Counted from the stretch's first letter, positions 38,477-47,592 are shown. The stretch: DNA of 57,804 nt from a bacterium (GCA_026225095.1 JAMFSC010000101.1:1-57804); one strand, 5' to 3'. Numbers and translations are program-made. Notes: generated by a model not told the origin, from the sequence alone.

Positions 38477-39262
38477 ATGCGAATCGCCAGCCTCCAGCCC
38501 TCCGTCACCCTGATCCTCGCCGCCCTCGGCAAGCTCGATCACCTCTGCGCTCACACGAAGTACTGCATCGAAGCACTCCCCGATCTGGCCGCCCTCAACC
38601 TCCCGATCCTCAAAGACGCCTGGTCCGCCGACACCGCCCAGATCGAGAGCCTCCACCCCGACCTGATCCTCGCAAGCATCCCATACCGCATCGAGTCGCT
38701 TGCCGCCATCCTCAAAGCCGGCCTCCCTGTGCTCACCCTTGCCCCGCATACGCTCTCGGACGTGGTCAACGACATCCGCCTCATCGCCTCTCTCGTCCGC
38801 GCGGATCCGACCGCCCTTATCGCCCGCTTCGAAGCGACCGTAAGGGACATCCGCGCGCGCACAGCCGACCTCCCCAAACCGCTCGTCTACTGCGAGGAGT
38901 GGGGCAAGCCGCTCATCCATTCGCAGCGCTGGGCCGCTGAGCTCGTCGATGCCGCAGGAGGCATCTTCCTCGGAACTCCCGGCGCTCACACCGATCCCGA
39001 AACCATCGCCGCGGCCAGCCCCGACGTCCTCCTCTTCGCCTGGTGCGGAGCCGGCAACCGAGTCCCGCTCGCTCGCGTCATCGACCAGCGTAACTGGCAT
39101 CACCTGGCCGCCGTCCAGCAAAGACGCGTCTTCTGCATCCCCGACTCACTCATCAATACCCCCGCCCCGACCCTCCTCGATGGACTGGCCGCCGTAGCCC
39201 GCGCCCTCCATCCCGCCGCCTTCCCACCCGACCCAAACTCCCACACCGTCCAACTGGCCTGA
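38477..39262 (+). CDS. Cobalamin-binding (BtuF-like) substrate-binding protein without signal peptide
   Basis: A 261-residue protein with the class III periplasmic-binding fold of BtuF/FhuD: RIASLQPSVTLILAALGKLDHL, LHPDLILASIPY, VNDIRLIASLVR, VYCEEWGKPLIHSQRWAAELVDAAGG and LFAWCGAGNR. No signal peptide or lipobox is present, so it is probably cytosolic, unlike classical BtuF. No permease, ATPase or cobalamin riboswitch is adjacent. It may handle corrinoids or another cofactor intracellularly (inference). Confidence 0.78.
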   Translation: MRIASLQPSVTLILAALGKLDHLCAHTKYCIEALPDLAALNLPILKDAWSADTAQIESLHPDLILASIPYRIESLAAILKAGLPVLTLAPHTLSDVVNDIRLIASLVRADPTALIARFEATVRDIRARTADLPKPLVYCEEWGKPLIHSQRWAAELVDAAGGIFLGTPGAHTDPETIAAASPDVLLFAWCGAGNRVPLARVIDQRNWHHLAAVQQRRVFCIPDSLINTPAPTLLDGLAAVARALHPAAFPPDPNSHTVQLA

Positions 39263-39316
39263 CTCCATGAGCGTTGCTCTACCCAGCCCAACCAATCTCC
39301 CATACACTCGTGGCTG

Positions 39317-39922
39317 ATGGGAGACAACCGCATGCAGGATCTCAGGATGTTCTGGTGGGTCTTCGCCTTCCGTGGAGGCTTCGCCCTTCTCTTCGCCGCG
39401 CTCCTCTACTTCGCCTGCGGCCTGCTCGGGACCGTCTTCTTCGATCCCGTCATGCTGGTCTCGCTCAGCCTGATTCTCGGCTTCTTTATCCTCGCCAACG
39501 GCCTGCTCCTTGGAGTCGCCGCCATCTTCTCCCGCGAGCACCATCTCCGCCTCTGGTATCTTCTCTCGAGCGAAAGCCTCGTCGCCATCGTTCTCGGAGC
39601 CTACATCTCCGCGTCCCTCATGATCACGTCTCACACCCTCGCCTACCTGGCCGGCCTCCACGCCATCGCCCGCGTCGCCTTCCAAGTGCACCTCGCCATC
39701 AAGCTGAGAGAAGACCGCCCCTACGCCGTCGTCCTGGCCCTCTCAGCTATTGTCTCCGTCGCCATGGCCATCCTCTTCCTCACTCACCGCGACGACACCG
39801 TCCGCACCATCACCGCATGGCTCTCCGCCTACGAGGCCTTCTACGGATTCGTCGTTGTCGCCTTCGCCATCGGACTTCATCGTCAGCCCCGCCCGGTCGC
39901 CTCTGCCGCCACCCACGCCTAA
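39317..39922 (+). CDS. Multi-pass membrane protein, HdeD/DUF308-like
   Basis: A 201-residue inner-membrane protein with six predicted helices, for example FWWVFAFRGGFALLFAALLY, MLVSLSLILGFFILANGLLLG, ALSAIVSVAMAILFL and ITAWLSAYEAFYGFVVVAFAIG. The helix order and the Arg-Gly near the start recall HdeD/DUF308 proteins; the match is loose. ATG 39317 has a TACACT box eight bases upstream and no Shine-Dalgarno, so it may be leaderless. It overlaps the convergent DinB-like gene by 4 bp. Confidence 0.65.
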   Translation: MGDNRMQDLRMFWWVFAFRGGFALLFAALLYFACGLLGTVFFDPVMLVSLSLILGFFILANGLLLGVAAIFSREHHLRLWYLLSSESLVAIVLGAYISASLMITSHTLAYLAGLHAIARVAFQVHLAIKLREDRPYAVVLALSAIVSVAMAILFLTHRDDTVRTITAWLSAYEAFYGFVVVAFAIGLHRQPRPVASAATHA

Positions 39923-40413
39923 CGCCGTCGCGGCATCGAGAGATCCAGGTCGCCGCCGACGAGCTGCTTCGTCAGCAGGATGATCTGCCCCACATGCAGT
40001 CGGAAGTGCTCGACGATGTGGTAGATCGCCTCCAACACCCACACCTCGCCATGCTGCGGGTCGATCCGTTCGAGCAGCCTCGCATGGGGCAGGGAAGCGA
40101 CCACCTCCCGCACCTCCCCAACCACCCCTTCGAGCCTCGCCAGCAGATCCGCCCGGGTCACGCCACCGGTCGTCTCGAACTCCAGATCCCGCTCCCGCAC
40201 ATCCACATCCCCGCGCACCCCGTGCAGGATCCACTGCCGCATATTCCCGCACAGATGCAGGATCAGGTTGCCGATCGAATTCTCATGCGCCCCACCCTTC
40301 GCCCACACCTGCTCATCCGTTAGCCGTCCGAGGCAATCCGCCACGCTCTTGGTTGAAATCTCAAGCTTGCTCGCCGAGATCTCCAGAAACAACTCCGCAA
40401 CCCGTTCACTCAT
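39919..40413 (-). CDS. DinB/DUF1572-family protein
   Basis: A 164-residue four-helix-bundle protein. [21 protein letters not shown] and [23 protein letters not shown] carry the His residues that in DinB-like proteins coordinate a divalent metal. DUF1572 members share the [22 protein letters not shown] middle. Members are proposed thiol- or metal-dependent transferases; none is assigned here. It is divergent from tdh, with 94 bp between starts. Confidence 0.85.
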   Translation of the reverse strand: MSERVAELFLEISASKLEISTKSVADCLGRLTDEQVWAKGGAHENSIGNLILHLCGNMRQWILHGVRGDVDVRERDLEFETTGGVTRADLLARLEGVVGEVREVVASLPHARLLERIDPQHGEVWVLEAIYHIVEHFRLHVGQIILLTKQLVGGDLDLSMPRRR

Positions 40414-40507
40414 GCACGCATTCTATCCTCACGGAACGCGCGTAAAATCAGAGGTGGCGCACCTTCCCGAACCCGGGCAGACCATGCGGCCCGGAAAGGC
40501 TTTACCC

Positions 40508-41542
40508 ATGAAGGCACTCGTCAAGAGCCGCGCCCAGCGCGGTCTCTGGCTCGAAGATGTTCCCGAGCCTGAAATCGGCATCAACGACGTCAAAATCCGC
40601 GTCCTCCAGACCGGAATCTGCGGCACTGACCTCCACATCTACGAGTGGGACGCCTGGGCCTCGAAGACCATCCCCATTGGCCTCACCATCGGCCACGAGT
40701 TCGTCGGCGAGGTCGTCGCCTTCGGGAGCAACGTTCCCGACCTCCACACAGGCCAGATCGTCTCCGGCGAAGGCCATGTCGTCTGCGGACGCTGCCGCAA
40801 CTGCCTCGCCGGCCGCCGCCACCTCTGCGCCCACACCGCCGGAGTTGGCGTCAACCGCAACGGCGCTTTCGCCGAGTTCATCGTCCTGCCCATGTCCAAC
40901 ATCTGGCAGCACGCCCCCGGAATCCCCCTCGACGTCGCCGCCATCTTCGACCCCTTCGGCAACGCCGTCCACACCGCCCTCGCCTTCCCCGTGCTCGGCG
41001 AAGACGTCCTCGTCACCGGAGCCGGTCCCATCGGCATCATGGCCGCCGCCGTCGCGCGCCACGCCGGAGCCCGCCACGTCGTCATCTCCGACCCCAACCC
41101 CTACCGCCGAGCCCTCGCCGAAAAGGTCGGAGTCACCCGCGCCGTCGATCCCACCTCCACCACCCTCGCCTCCGTCCAGACCGACCTCCACATGCACGAA
41201 GGCTTCGATGTCGGGCTTGAGATGTCCGGCAACCCCCACGCCTTCCGCGACATGCTAAGCAATATGAGTCATGGAGCGAAGGTGGCCATGCTCGGCATCC
41301 CCGCCGAGCCCATCGCCATCGACTGGAACCAGGTCATCTTCAACCAGCTCACCCTCCGCGGAATCTACGGCCGCGAGATGTACGAGACCTGGTACAAGAT
41401 GACCGTCATGCTCGAATCCGGACTCGATATCTCTCCCGTCATCACGCACCGCCTCAACTGGCGCGACTTCGAGGAAGGCTTCAACGCCATGCGCTCCGGC
41501 AACTCCGGCAAGGTTATCCTCAACTGGTCGGACGTCGGCTGA
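40508..41542 (+). CDS. tdh: L-threonine 3-dehydrogenase
   Basis: Oxidises threonine with NAD to 2-amino-3-ketobutyrate, the first step of threonine breakdown to glycine. The 344 residues match Tdh along their whole length: catalytic zinc site Cys38 ([13 protein letters not shown]) and His63-Glu64 (GHEFVGEV), structural zinc [15 protein letters not shown], and the NAD fold [24 protein letters not shown] and [16 protein letters not shown] are typical of Tdh. The kbl partner gene is not next to it. The start at 40508 lies after CCCGGAAAGG. Confidence 0.96.
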   Translation: MKALVKSRAQRGLWLEDVPEPEIGINDVKIRVLQTGICGTDLHIYEWDAWASKTIPIGLTIGHEFVGEVVAFGSNVPDLHTGQIVSGEGHVVCGRCRNCLAGRRHLCAHTAGVGVNRNGAFAEFIVLPMSNIWQHAPGIPLDVAAIFDPFGNAVHTALAFPVLGEDVLVTGAGPIGIMAAAVARHAGARHVVISDPNPYRRALAEKVGVTRAVDPTSTTLASVQTDLHMHEGFDVGLEMSGNPHAFRDMLSNMSHGAKVAMLGIPAEPIAIDWNQVIFNQLTLRGIYGREMYETWYKMTVMLESGLDISPVITHRLNWRDFEEGFNAMRSGNSGKVILNWSDVG

Positions 41543-41581
41543 TCCACCGTGCCAACGTCCAGTCGCGATCCACCTTGCGCC

Positions 41582-42859
41582 TCACGCATTCTCCACCGAC
41601 AGACCGACCACCTTGAAGCTCCCCAGCTGCGGGATCAGTTGTATTCGCAGCAGCTTGGTCTCGACGGCTCCGGTGGTCATCTGGCAGTCCAGCTCCCACT
41701 TGATCCGATAGGTTAGCCCATGCGTCTTGATAATGTCGAACTTTCCCGGCCGTGGCGTGGTCGTGTTGATTCCGGTAATCAACCTTCGAAACGCCCGCGC
41801 GTCCTGGGTACACCGATCTCGCTTCGTATTTAGACAATCGTTTCTGAACGCAGGCCATTGGTTATTAACGATCTCGGCTAGAACCTGCTGCCCGAATAAC
41901 GTAGCCTGGGCCAGCTCCGTGGTCGAAAAGGTGATTCGTTCATTCACGCCGAGAGGCGGTCGCGTATGGCCCACAAAAGTCGGCGTATTGACCCCCTCGA
42001 TGATCCCTTTGTGGACCCCCCAGATCCTCTGTGCCTCGGTCTGGATGGCCAGACGAGCGGTCGCCAGCCCCGCGGAGTTTCGCTTTAATTCCTTCACAAT
42101 CCTGATAAAAGTGGAAGCATCTTCCTCAGACTTCAAAATAGCGGCGCGTGCCTTCGATCCCAGAATCATCGCCCTGTCGCCCCAACTCGGGAGCCGGAAA
42201 GCATCCACGACAAGATTGCCAAGCTTGGCGTCCTTGTTCTTGCGCGTTGCCACCTGGGTCAGGAACGCGATGAACAAGATCGTCTGCTCCTGTGCATCGG
42301 GGATGTCGTGGTGGAGCTGGATGAAGAGATTGTCAGCCACGCCCTTAAGAAAGGCCTCCTGGGTCGCAACGTCCGCTCCCGCATCCTGCCAGATCTGCGG
42401 ATAGAAAGTTCCCTTTGTAGCGAAGATGCGCCGGCGCGTCGGCGTTTCGTGGTGGTGTCCCCGCGAGGCGATCACCCGGACGGTAATATTTCGCCCATGT
42501 AGCTTCGCCGTCAGCAGACCGGCAAATCCTCTCCCCGCAAAACCGGCGTAGCACGACGTCAGATCGATGATGCATTGATCCCCAGCCTGCAAACCCATTG
42601 CGACCAGACGATTTGCCCAGGTCTCGGCGTTTTCGCCATTTAACTGCGTGGGACCCCCATGGCCGAGAATGTAGATCCTCTCCAGGCCTGCGCGCGCCTG
42701 TGGAGTAATGCGCGCCCCCGGATTCTTGTAGGGATTCACCCGGGCCCCGCCAAAAGTTGCGAAGTGAGCCCTTCCCTCGATCAGTTCGGCCTTCCCCACC
42801 TTGTCGAAGAGAGTGTACTTCGCATTCCGGCCGCCCCCGCCATGCGCCTCGATGATCAT
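41582..42859 (-). CDS. Orphan protein with caspase-like (clan CD / C80-like) His-Cys arrangement
   Basis: A 425-residue protein without a signal peptide or membrane helix. Residues 60-110 read IYILGHGGPTQL, an amphipathic helix, then CIIDLTSCYAGFAG. A hydrophobic strand before His67-Gly-Gly, and another before Ser102-Cys103, is the layout of clan CD cysteine peptidases (caspases, gingipains, RTX-toxin C80 domain). This suggests a His67/Cys103 dyad. The C-terminal ~280 residues are unassigned. ATG 42859 follows GAGGG. Codon choice looks less C/G-biased than in its neighbours. No partner gene is obvious; it converges with tdh. Peptidase function is inferred and untested. Confidence 0.5.
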   Translation of the reverse strand: MIIEAHGGGGRNAKYTLFDKVGKAELIEGRAHFATFGGARVNPYKNPGARITPQARAGLERIYILGHGGPTQLNGENAETWANRLVAMGLQAGDQCIIDLTSCYAGFAGRGFAGLLTAKLHGRNITVRVIASRGHHHETPTRRRIFATKGTFYPQIWQDAGADVATQEAFLKGVADNLFIQLHHDIPDAQEQTILFIAFLTQVATRKNKDAKLGNLVVDAFRLPSWGDRAMILGSKARAAILKSEEDASTFIRIVKELKRNSAGLATARLAIQTEAQRIWGVHKGIIEGVNTPTFVGHTRPPLGVNERITFSTTELAQATLFGQQVLAEIVNNQWPAFRNDCLNTKRDRCTQDARAFRRLITGINTTTPRPGKFDIIKTHGLTYRIKWELDCQMTTGAVETKLLRIQLIPQLGSFKVVGLSVENA

Positions 42860-43051
42860 CGTCTGCCCTCGAAGGATCTCGACGCCGAGTTACGGCCCCA
42901 GCATTCGGTCCCGGAAGCTTACCCCATCACCGGTCCCGCTGTCCTGCTCTGAAGCCTGCTCATCGTGACAATCCCCAGTCGAGCCGCACGCCGGGTCACA
43001 TCGAAGCGACCATTCGGCGCCTGGCGAGCGATCGGGCCGTCAAGCCTGCTC

Positions 43052-44260
43052 CTACCGCTTCTTCCCTTTCTTCCCCTTCTTGTCCTTCTTATCCTTCTCG
43101 GGCTCCGGATGTGCCTGCGCCTCAGCCACCTGTCCCGCACCCAGCAGACGATGCACGGTCGTGCTCTCCAGCCGGTAGGTCTTCGTGATCATCCGGCTTG
43201 GCACAATCTCCCCCGTCTCCGGGTTTGGAACCGGGGTCGGAGCGTCGGCCGGGAGCACCCGGTAGCTGAACGAGGGCAGCTCCTGCTGCGCCAGCACCGA
43301 ACGCCCGTTCGGGTCTTTCATCTTCGAGATCTTCACCGGCAGATAGCCCTCGATGTTCTTCTCCCGGTAAGCCGTCTCGTACCGATGCATCTTCGTGCTC
43401 CAGGTAAACACCCGCACCTGATCGAAGTCATATGGCAACCCGGCTTTGTACGGATTCAGTACCGCGACGTAGATCGGAACGTTCTTGTCCGCCTGCGGAG
43501 CGTCCGCGTCATACACCGTTGTCAATACGTACGCCCCCACAAACCGCTGCCCCTCCGAGTACCGTGTCAGCGTGTCCGGAGCATCCACATCCATCATCTT
43601 GCTGTAGAGCCAGCCCGTGCGGTTCTGCGCATCCCGCACCAGCCACCAGTCCTCCATCAGCGGGACCAGGGGAGGCGGCTCCGGCGCGGCCACAGCTTTG
43701 CCCTTCGCTCCGTTTGCTGCCTGCCCGGCAGCTGCCTTGGCCGCGCCCGCTGCCGCAGCCCGCGCCGCCAGGGTCCCCGGAGGCAGAGGCTTCTCTACCG
43801 TAGCCCGCGCCAGCAGCTTCAGCTTGTCGCCCTCGGCCAGTCGATAGAACCGCTCCGTATCCCGCCCCGGCTTCAGGTGGAGATACACCTCGTCCCGCAC
43901 AACCGCCGAGGCCACCGGAGTCTCCGTCCCGTGCACCTTGCCCATGTCCACAAACTCGTCGAATATCTCCTGTGTCGCCACCGTCTTCTCTTCGATCCAA
44001 CCGATCTCGCCTTTCGCCGTCTTCACCTTCAGAAAGTGCCGCCCATGCTCCAGCAGCTCCAGCTTGTCTCCGTTCTGCACCGTCCCCGTCCGGTTCGAGA
44101 CCGCCGCGACCCGATCGCGGAGAAACGTCTGCTTCGCCGTGCAGTACACGTACTGCCTGGCCAGCGTGGGCCGCATCCGGGAGCAGCCGGATACCATCAG
44201 CATCAGCCCAAGACACCCCGCCAGCAACCAGGGGAGTCTCCGGATGTTCTTCTCACACAT
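43052..44260 (-). CDS. Lipoprotein with SH3-like domains
   Basis: A 402-residue precursor. The start was set at ATG 44260, which gives a lipoprotein signal (LLAGCLGLMLMVSGC) with the lipobox Val-Ser-Gly-Cys. Two SH3b-like stretches follow (TFLRDRVAAVSNRTGTVQNGD, GEIGWIEEKTV; VYLHLKPGRDTERFYRLAEGD, NRTGWLYSKMM), with an Ala/Lys-rich linker between them. The tail is Lys-rich (KDKKDKKGKKGKKR). It is probably anchored in the outer membrane or periplasm and may bind peptidoglycan (inference). An ATG at 44332 would add 24 residues. Confidence 0.78.
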   Translation of the reverse strand: MCEKNIRRLPWLLAGCLGLMLMVSGCSRMRPTLARQYVYCTAKQTFLRDRVAAVSNRTGTVQNGDKLELLEHGRHFLKVKTAKGEIGWIEEKTVATQEIFDEFVDMGKVHGTETPVASAVVRDEVYLHLKPGRDTERFYRLAEGDKLKLLARATVEKPLPPGTLAARAAAAGAAKAAAGQAANGAKGKAVAAPEPPPLVPLMEDWWLVRDAQNRTGWLYSKMMDVDAPDTLTRYSEGQRFVGAYVLTTVYDADAPQADKNVPIYVAVLNPYKAGLPYDFDQVRVFTWSTKMHRYETAYREKNIEGYLPVKISKMKDPNGRSVLAQQELPSFSYRVLPADAPTPVPNPETGEIVPSRMITKTYRLESTTVHRLLGAGQVAEAQAHPEPEKDKKDKKGKKGKKR

Positions 44261-44761
44261 GGTGCGAAAGGCATTGGACAGGCTGGGCAGTTTGGCCACG
44301 TGGCCGGAGCGATCGTGCGAAACGAATGGCATACTGTGGGCGATGCTCCTTCAATCCAGCAGGTTGTAACCCGTTCATCGGACGGACACGTCATCCCATT
44401 ATCGTCGCGAACTCGACCGCGAGGGGCGCATCCGTCTCACCCTCACCGCGCCGCATCGGAATCCACGAGCTTCGACGCTCCTGAAAATAGAATCTCAAAA
44501 ACACCGGCATTTCCGCGTGCCAAGCCCAGACGAAGATCATCTCTCTCATACCAAAGGAGATACACGTGGCCGACGAGTTACCGCCAAACACTATCCTTGA
44601 TCCTTGAGATAAGAAGGTGGGAAACGGCGATCGCCAGCACCGCATCGTCCCCGGATCGAACCTAAGCCATTTTTTTACCGATCGTTACGGCGAGATACGA
44701 GGCGTAACTCGCTCAAGTCGCAGACGTTGTGCCCGGGAATGGGAAGGGGGGAGCCCCCGGC
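44261..44761. other. 500-bp stretch without a standard gene
   Basis: No convincing long gene is present. It contains a 13-codon ORF with an excellent ribosome-binding site (44566-44607, listed), a run of seven T at 44671-44677 and otherwise unique sequence. It lies at the left edge of the zone where strand composition changes sign. Confidence 0.5.
44566..44607 (+). CDS. 13-codon ORF with strong Shine-Dalgarno, possible gene stub or leader peptide
   Basis: AGGAG at 44555-44559, six bases, then GTG GCC GAC GAG... encoding MADELPPNTILDP and a TGA at 44605. The ribosome site is among the best in the window, yet the frame closes after 13 codons. It may be the 5' end of a decayed gene, a frameshifted gene or a leader peptide. 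No similar frame continues downstream that I can recognise. Confidence 0.3.
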   Translation: MADELPPNTILDP

Positions 44762-45901
44762 CTAGAGTCCGGCGGATGTATGGGTCAGCGCGATTGCAAG
44801 TGCTCCGGTCGGATCGGTTCCAGTCGCCGTCACGCTAACCGCATCGAGCTTACCTGTGGTGATCGCGTCGAAGGCGTACATCGTCAGGTCGGACGATCCG
44901 CCCTGGGCTGCTGCCACCACATACTTGCCGAGCGCATCCCGGCCCAGCGCCGTGACCAGGCTCCCGCTCGTGTAGGGAGAGCCGCTCAGCGCCGTCAGCA
45001 CACCGCTCGACACGTTGTATCCCGACACCGTGCCGTCCGTCCGGTTCGCGGCATACAGGTACGCCCCCGTCAGGTCGAGCACCACGGAGTATGGCCCGCC
45101 ACCCGCCGTGAAGGGCGATCCCGTGACCATCGAAAGCGCTCCGCCCGAGCCGATGCTGTACGACGCGACGCCACCGCCAGTGCCTGACCGCGCAACGTAG
45201 AGGTAAGCCGAGTTGGAGTCGACCGTCAACGCGTTATCGCTCGAGTCCGCCGACCCCGCCAAGGACTGCGCCTGCGCCAGGGCGCCAGTCGTGGTGTTGA
45301 AGGTGAAGACCGCGTCTCCACCGGTCCCCATGGCTGCGAAGACATAAGCGCCGCTCGGGGCGAACTTGAGCATTCTCGGTGCCGTGGCTCCGGAGCCAGT
45401 CACGCTCACGGTCGAGCCCGTCGCCGGCGTCAGCAGCCCGGTTGAGGTGTCGATCTGATACTCGTCGACCGCAACGCCGCTCGAGTCCAGTACCAGAAGC
45501 CACTTGCCGTCGGGCGAGACGTCCATCGAGACCGCCGAAGCCGTTGCCAGCGCCGCCCCGCTGCTCAGCGCGGTCAGCGCCCCGGCCGACCCGATCGAGT
45601 AGCCGTAGATCGCGCCCAGTCCGCCGACGTACAGAAAGGTATTGGCGGGCGTCACGACGACCGAATTGGGTGATATCCCGATCGTGTACGGTGAGCTCGC
45701 CACCGCCACCAGGGCACCCGACGCCAGCGCATAGCCGGATACCGTAGCCGTCGTCGCATTGGCCACATAGGCAAAGCTTGTCCCCGTCGCCGTGGTGGTA
45801 GTCGTTGCGCCGTTGACGAAGAACGCCCCACATCCGCTCAAACAGGGTGCCAGCGCTGCGAGGCCCGCCACCACAAGAGTTCGCATTCCAATCCGCATCA
45901 T
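44762..45901 (-). CDS. Lipoprotein of the lactonase-type seven-bladed beta-propeller family
   Basis: A 379-residue precursor with a lipoprotein signal (LVVAGLAALAPCLSGC, lipobox Leu-Ser-Gly-Cys). The mature part is a run of blades such as SFAYVANATTATVSGYAL, TFLYVGGLGAIYGYSI, KWLLVLDSSGVAVDEYQI, AYLYVARSGTGGGVASYSI and AYLYAANRTDGTVSGYNV. The pattern is that of 6-phosphogluconolactonase-like (Lactonase) proteins, but Ser/Thr/Gly-rich secreted versions are common in Acidobacteria and often have no known enzyme activity. Start: ATG 45901, 45898 or 45886. Confidence 0.85.
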   Translation of the reverse strand: MMRIGMRTLVVAGLAALAPCLSGCGAFFVNGATTTTTATGTSFAYVANATTATVSGYALASGALVAVASSPYTIGISPNSVVVTPANTFLYVGGLGAIYGYSIGSAGALTALSSGAALATASAVSMDVSPDGKWLLVLDSSGVAVDEYQIDTSTGLLTPATGSTVSVTGSGATAPRMLKFAPSGAYVFAAMGTGGDAVFTFNTTTGALAQAQSLAGSADSSDNALTVDSNSAYLYVARSGTGGGVASYSIGSGGALSMVTGSPFTAGGGPYSVVLDLTGAYLYAANRTDGTVSGYNVSSGVLTALSGSPYTSGSLVTALGRDALGKYVVAAAQGGSSDLTMYAFDAITTGKLDAVSVTATGTDPTGALAIALTHTSAGL

Positions 45902-46001
45902 CGTCCGATCACGATCTCAAGATACACAGGTAGACTCCAATCGAGTCCATCTCCCCTGTTCGACGCACCCGACGCCTGAACGCATTCAAAAAGATGTCTT
46001 T

Positions 46002-46439
46002 TCAGTTCTTCTGGCAGTTGGCGCAGAGGCCGATCACGTCGATCGCATAGCGCTCAACCAGGAATCCGCCGGCGAGCCGCTCCCGTCTCGGCATCGGGCC
46101 GAGCTCGCGCTCCTCGATATCCGAGATCGACTTGCAGCGCGAACAGACGACATGATGATGCTGTTCACCGGCCATCTCAACGCGCACCGATCCGTGATGC
46201 AGGCTGACCTCGCGCAACACACCGCTTTCGACGAAGAGGTGAATGTTCTTGTAGACCGTTGCCAGCGAGATGGTCGGAATCCTCTCCCGAACGCGGGCAT
46301 AGACCTCTTCCGGACTCGGATGCCCGCCCGCCGCCCGCATGACCTCATACAGGACCTGCCGCTGATGGGTCACCGCGATTCCACGCTGCTCGCACAGTTC
46401 CCGAAAGGTTGATTGCTCTTCCGCCTGCATAGAGATCAT
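46002..46439 (-). CDS. Fur/PerR-family metal-dependent repressor
   Basis: A 145-residue regulator. The winged helix is LCEQRGIAVTHQRQVLYEVM...TISLATVYKNIHLFVESGVL, and the dimerisation domain has HHHVVCSRCKSISDIEE with a second CxxC, CANC, near the C-terminus. Two CxxC pairs indicate a structural zinc site as in PerR/Fur. The SLATVYKNI recognition helix and overall length favour a PerR-like peroxide sensor, but the residues separating PerR from Fur cannot be settled by eye. It is 25 bp downstream of the DUF2203 gene, so the two form an operon. Confidence 0.9.
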   Translation of the reverse strand: MISMQAEEQSTFRELCEQRGIAVTHQRQVLYEVMRAAGGHPSPEEVYARVRERIPTISLATVYKNIHLFVESGVLREVSLHHGSVRVEMAGEQHHHVVCSRCKSISDIEERELGPMPRRERLAGGFLVERYAIDVIGLCANCQKN

Positions 46440-46464
46440 GGTAAACGACAGGCTGCGGAACCAG

Positions 46465-46902
46465 CTAGTTCAGCCGCTCTCGCTCGATCCGCCCAAACCG
46501 GGAGTCAATCGGCTTTCGCTCGGGGTAGCCTTCGCCTTCGCTGTGCCAGGAGGTGATTGCGGGTTCGCCAAGCTGCCAGCTCAACAGCACAACGTGACCT
46601 TCAAGCTTGCACGGGAACGCCAACAGGCCTTCTTCGAGGTCCGCGACCTGAACTCCGATGGAGTCGATCTCGGCGAGCGTGTCATTGGCCTCCTGCACAG
46701 CCTTCTCGCGCTCCGTTCGCCTCCGAACTGCCGCGATGACGTCGATCCTCATGCCACCCGCGAGGAAGATCCGCTGATTGAGGCTCTGGATCTCGGATTC
46801 GAGCTCTGTGGCCTTCTCGGCGGACGTCTGCGCCCGCTTCAGCAGGGACTCCAGGACAGGCAGGAGGGTTTGCGCCTCATTCCACGTGAACGTCTTACTC
46901 AT
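46465..46902 (-). CDS. DUF2203-family protein
   Basis: A 145-residue cytosolic protein: FTWNEAQTLLPVLESLL at the start, a coiled coil (EKATELESEIQSLNQRI, EREKAVQEANDTLAEIDS), then the family signature GVQVADLEEGLLAFPCKLEGHVVLLSWQLGEPAITSWH. DUF2203 proteins have no established function. It is upstream of the Fur-like regulator in the same transcript, and divergent from the tat operon across a 189-bp gap where strand composition changes. Confidence 0.88.
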   Translation of the reverse strand: MSKTFTWNEAQTLLPVLESLLKRAQTSAEKATELESEIQSLNQRIFLAGGMRIDVIAAVRRRTEREKAVQEANDTLAEIDSIGVQVADLEEGLLAFPCKLEGHVVLLSWQLGEPAITSWHSEGEGYPERKPIDSRFGRIERERLN

Positions 46903-46985
46903 AAGGCAACTCCAACCTTCGTTACCATGTTAGACCCGCTGAAGGACGGAAAGGTGCATATCCGGCGAGAAACTCAGTGCACGTA

Positions 46986-47014
46986 GTGGGCCGTTGTAAG
47001 GCAAAACTGGACAG
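46986..47014 (+). repeat. Fragment of the dispersed repeat (core only)
   Basis: GTGGGCCGTTG followed by AAAACTGGACAG matches the core of the 270-bp repeat at 22400-22667, 27642-27975 and 57441-57640. The rest of the element is absent. It lies between the DUF2203 gene and the tat operon, close to where GC skew changes sign. Confidence 0.65.
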
Positions 47015-47091
47015 TGGACTGAACTGGGAATCCCCGTGGAACCTGGTTGGTGGTCAAGGGGAGTCATCAACCCGTATCATAGGGTTCACGT

Positions 47092-47592
47092 ATGCCAAGC
47101 TTTCAGGACAGCGCTGTCATCTTCATCATCGCCCTCCTGCTCTTCGGTCCGAAGAAGCTCCCGGAGCTTGCGCGTCAACTCGGCAAGTTGATGGGCGAGT
47201 TTCGCCGTGCGTCGAACGAGTTCAGGATGCAAATGGAGGACGAGCTTCGGATGAGCGAGCAGGCAGAGCGACAGAAGCAGATCGCGGCGCTGGAGGCGGC
47301 GGCTCCGGCTGTTCCGGTTGTGGCCGCGGAAGCTTATCCGGCGGAGGAGCCTCCGCATCTTCCCGCTCCGGAGCCGGAATCCTATGTTGCTTCGGAGGTT
47401 GTGCCGATTGCGACGTCCGGGGATCTGGAGATGATGCCTCCTAGTACGGGGTTGCCGCAGGCTCGGGGAGGCCGGACGAACGGCGAGGGCGATGCGCTGG
47501 GGCCCCTGCTGGGGGCGATTCCGGAGATGGAACCGGCTTCGGTGCATGTGCAGGAGCATGGGGAAGTCGGGCAGGTGGAACATCATGGATGA
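47092..47592 (+). CDS. Twin-arginine translocase TatA/TatB-family subunit
   Basis: A 166-residue membrane protein of the Tat pathway. A single N-terminal helix (AVIFIIALLLFGPKKLPELARQLG) has the conserved Phe-Gly-Pro-x-x-Leu-Pro hinge, followed by an amphipathic helix (MGEFRRASNEFRMQMEDEL) and a long acidic, Pro-rich tail. The length and tail are more TatB-like; the FGP hinge occurs in both. It overlaps tatC by 8 bp, so the two are co-translated and form the translocon. Confidence 0.9.
   Translation: MPSFQDSAVIFIIALLLFGPKKLPELARQLGKLMGEFRRASNEFRMQMEDELRMSEQAERQKQIAALEAAAPAVPVVAAEAYPAEEPPHLPAPEPESYVASEVVPIATSGDLEMMPPSTGLPQARGGRTNGEGDALGPLLGAIPEMEPASVHVQEHGEVGQVEHHG

Noticed and set aside
44300..47092. 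A definite oriC call at the skew change
   Set aside because: No cluster of DnaA boxes, no dnaA, dnaN, parAB or gyr gene and no clear DNA-unwinding element was seen. It is reported only as a skew change.
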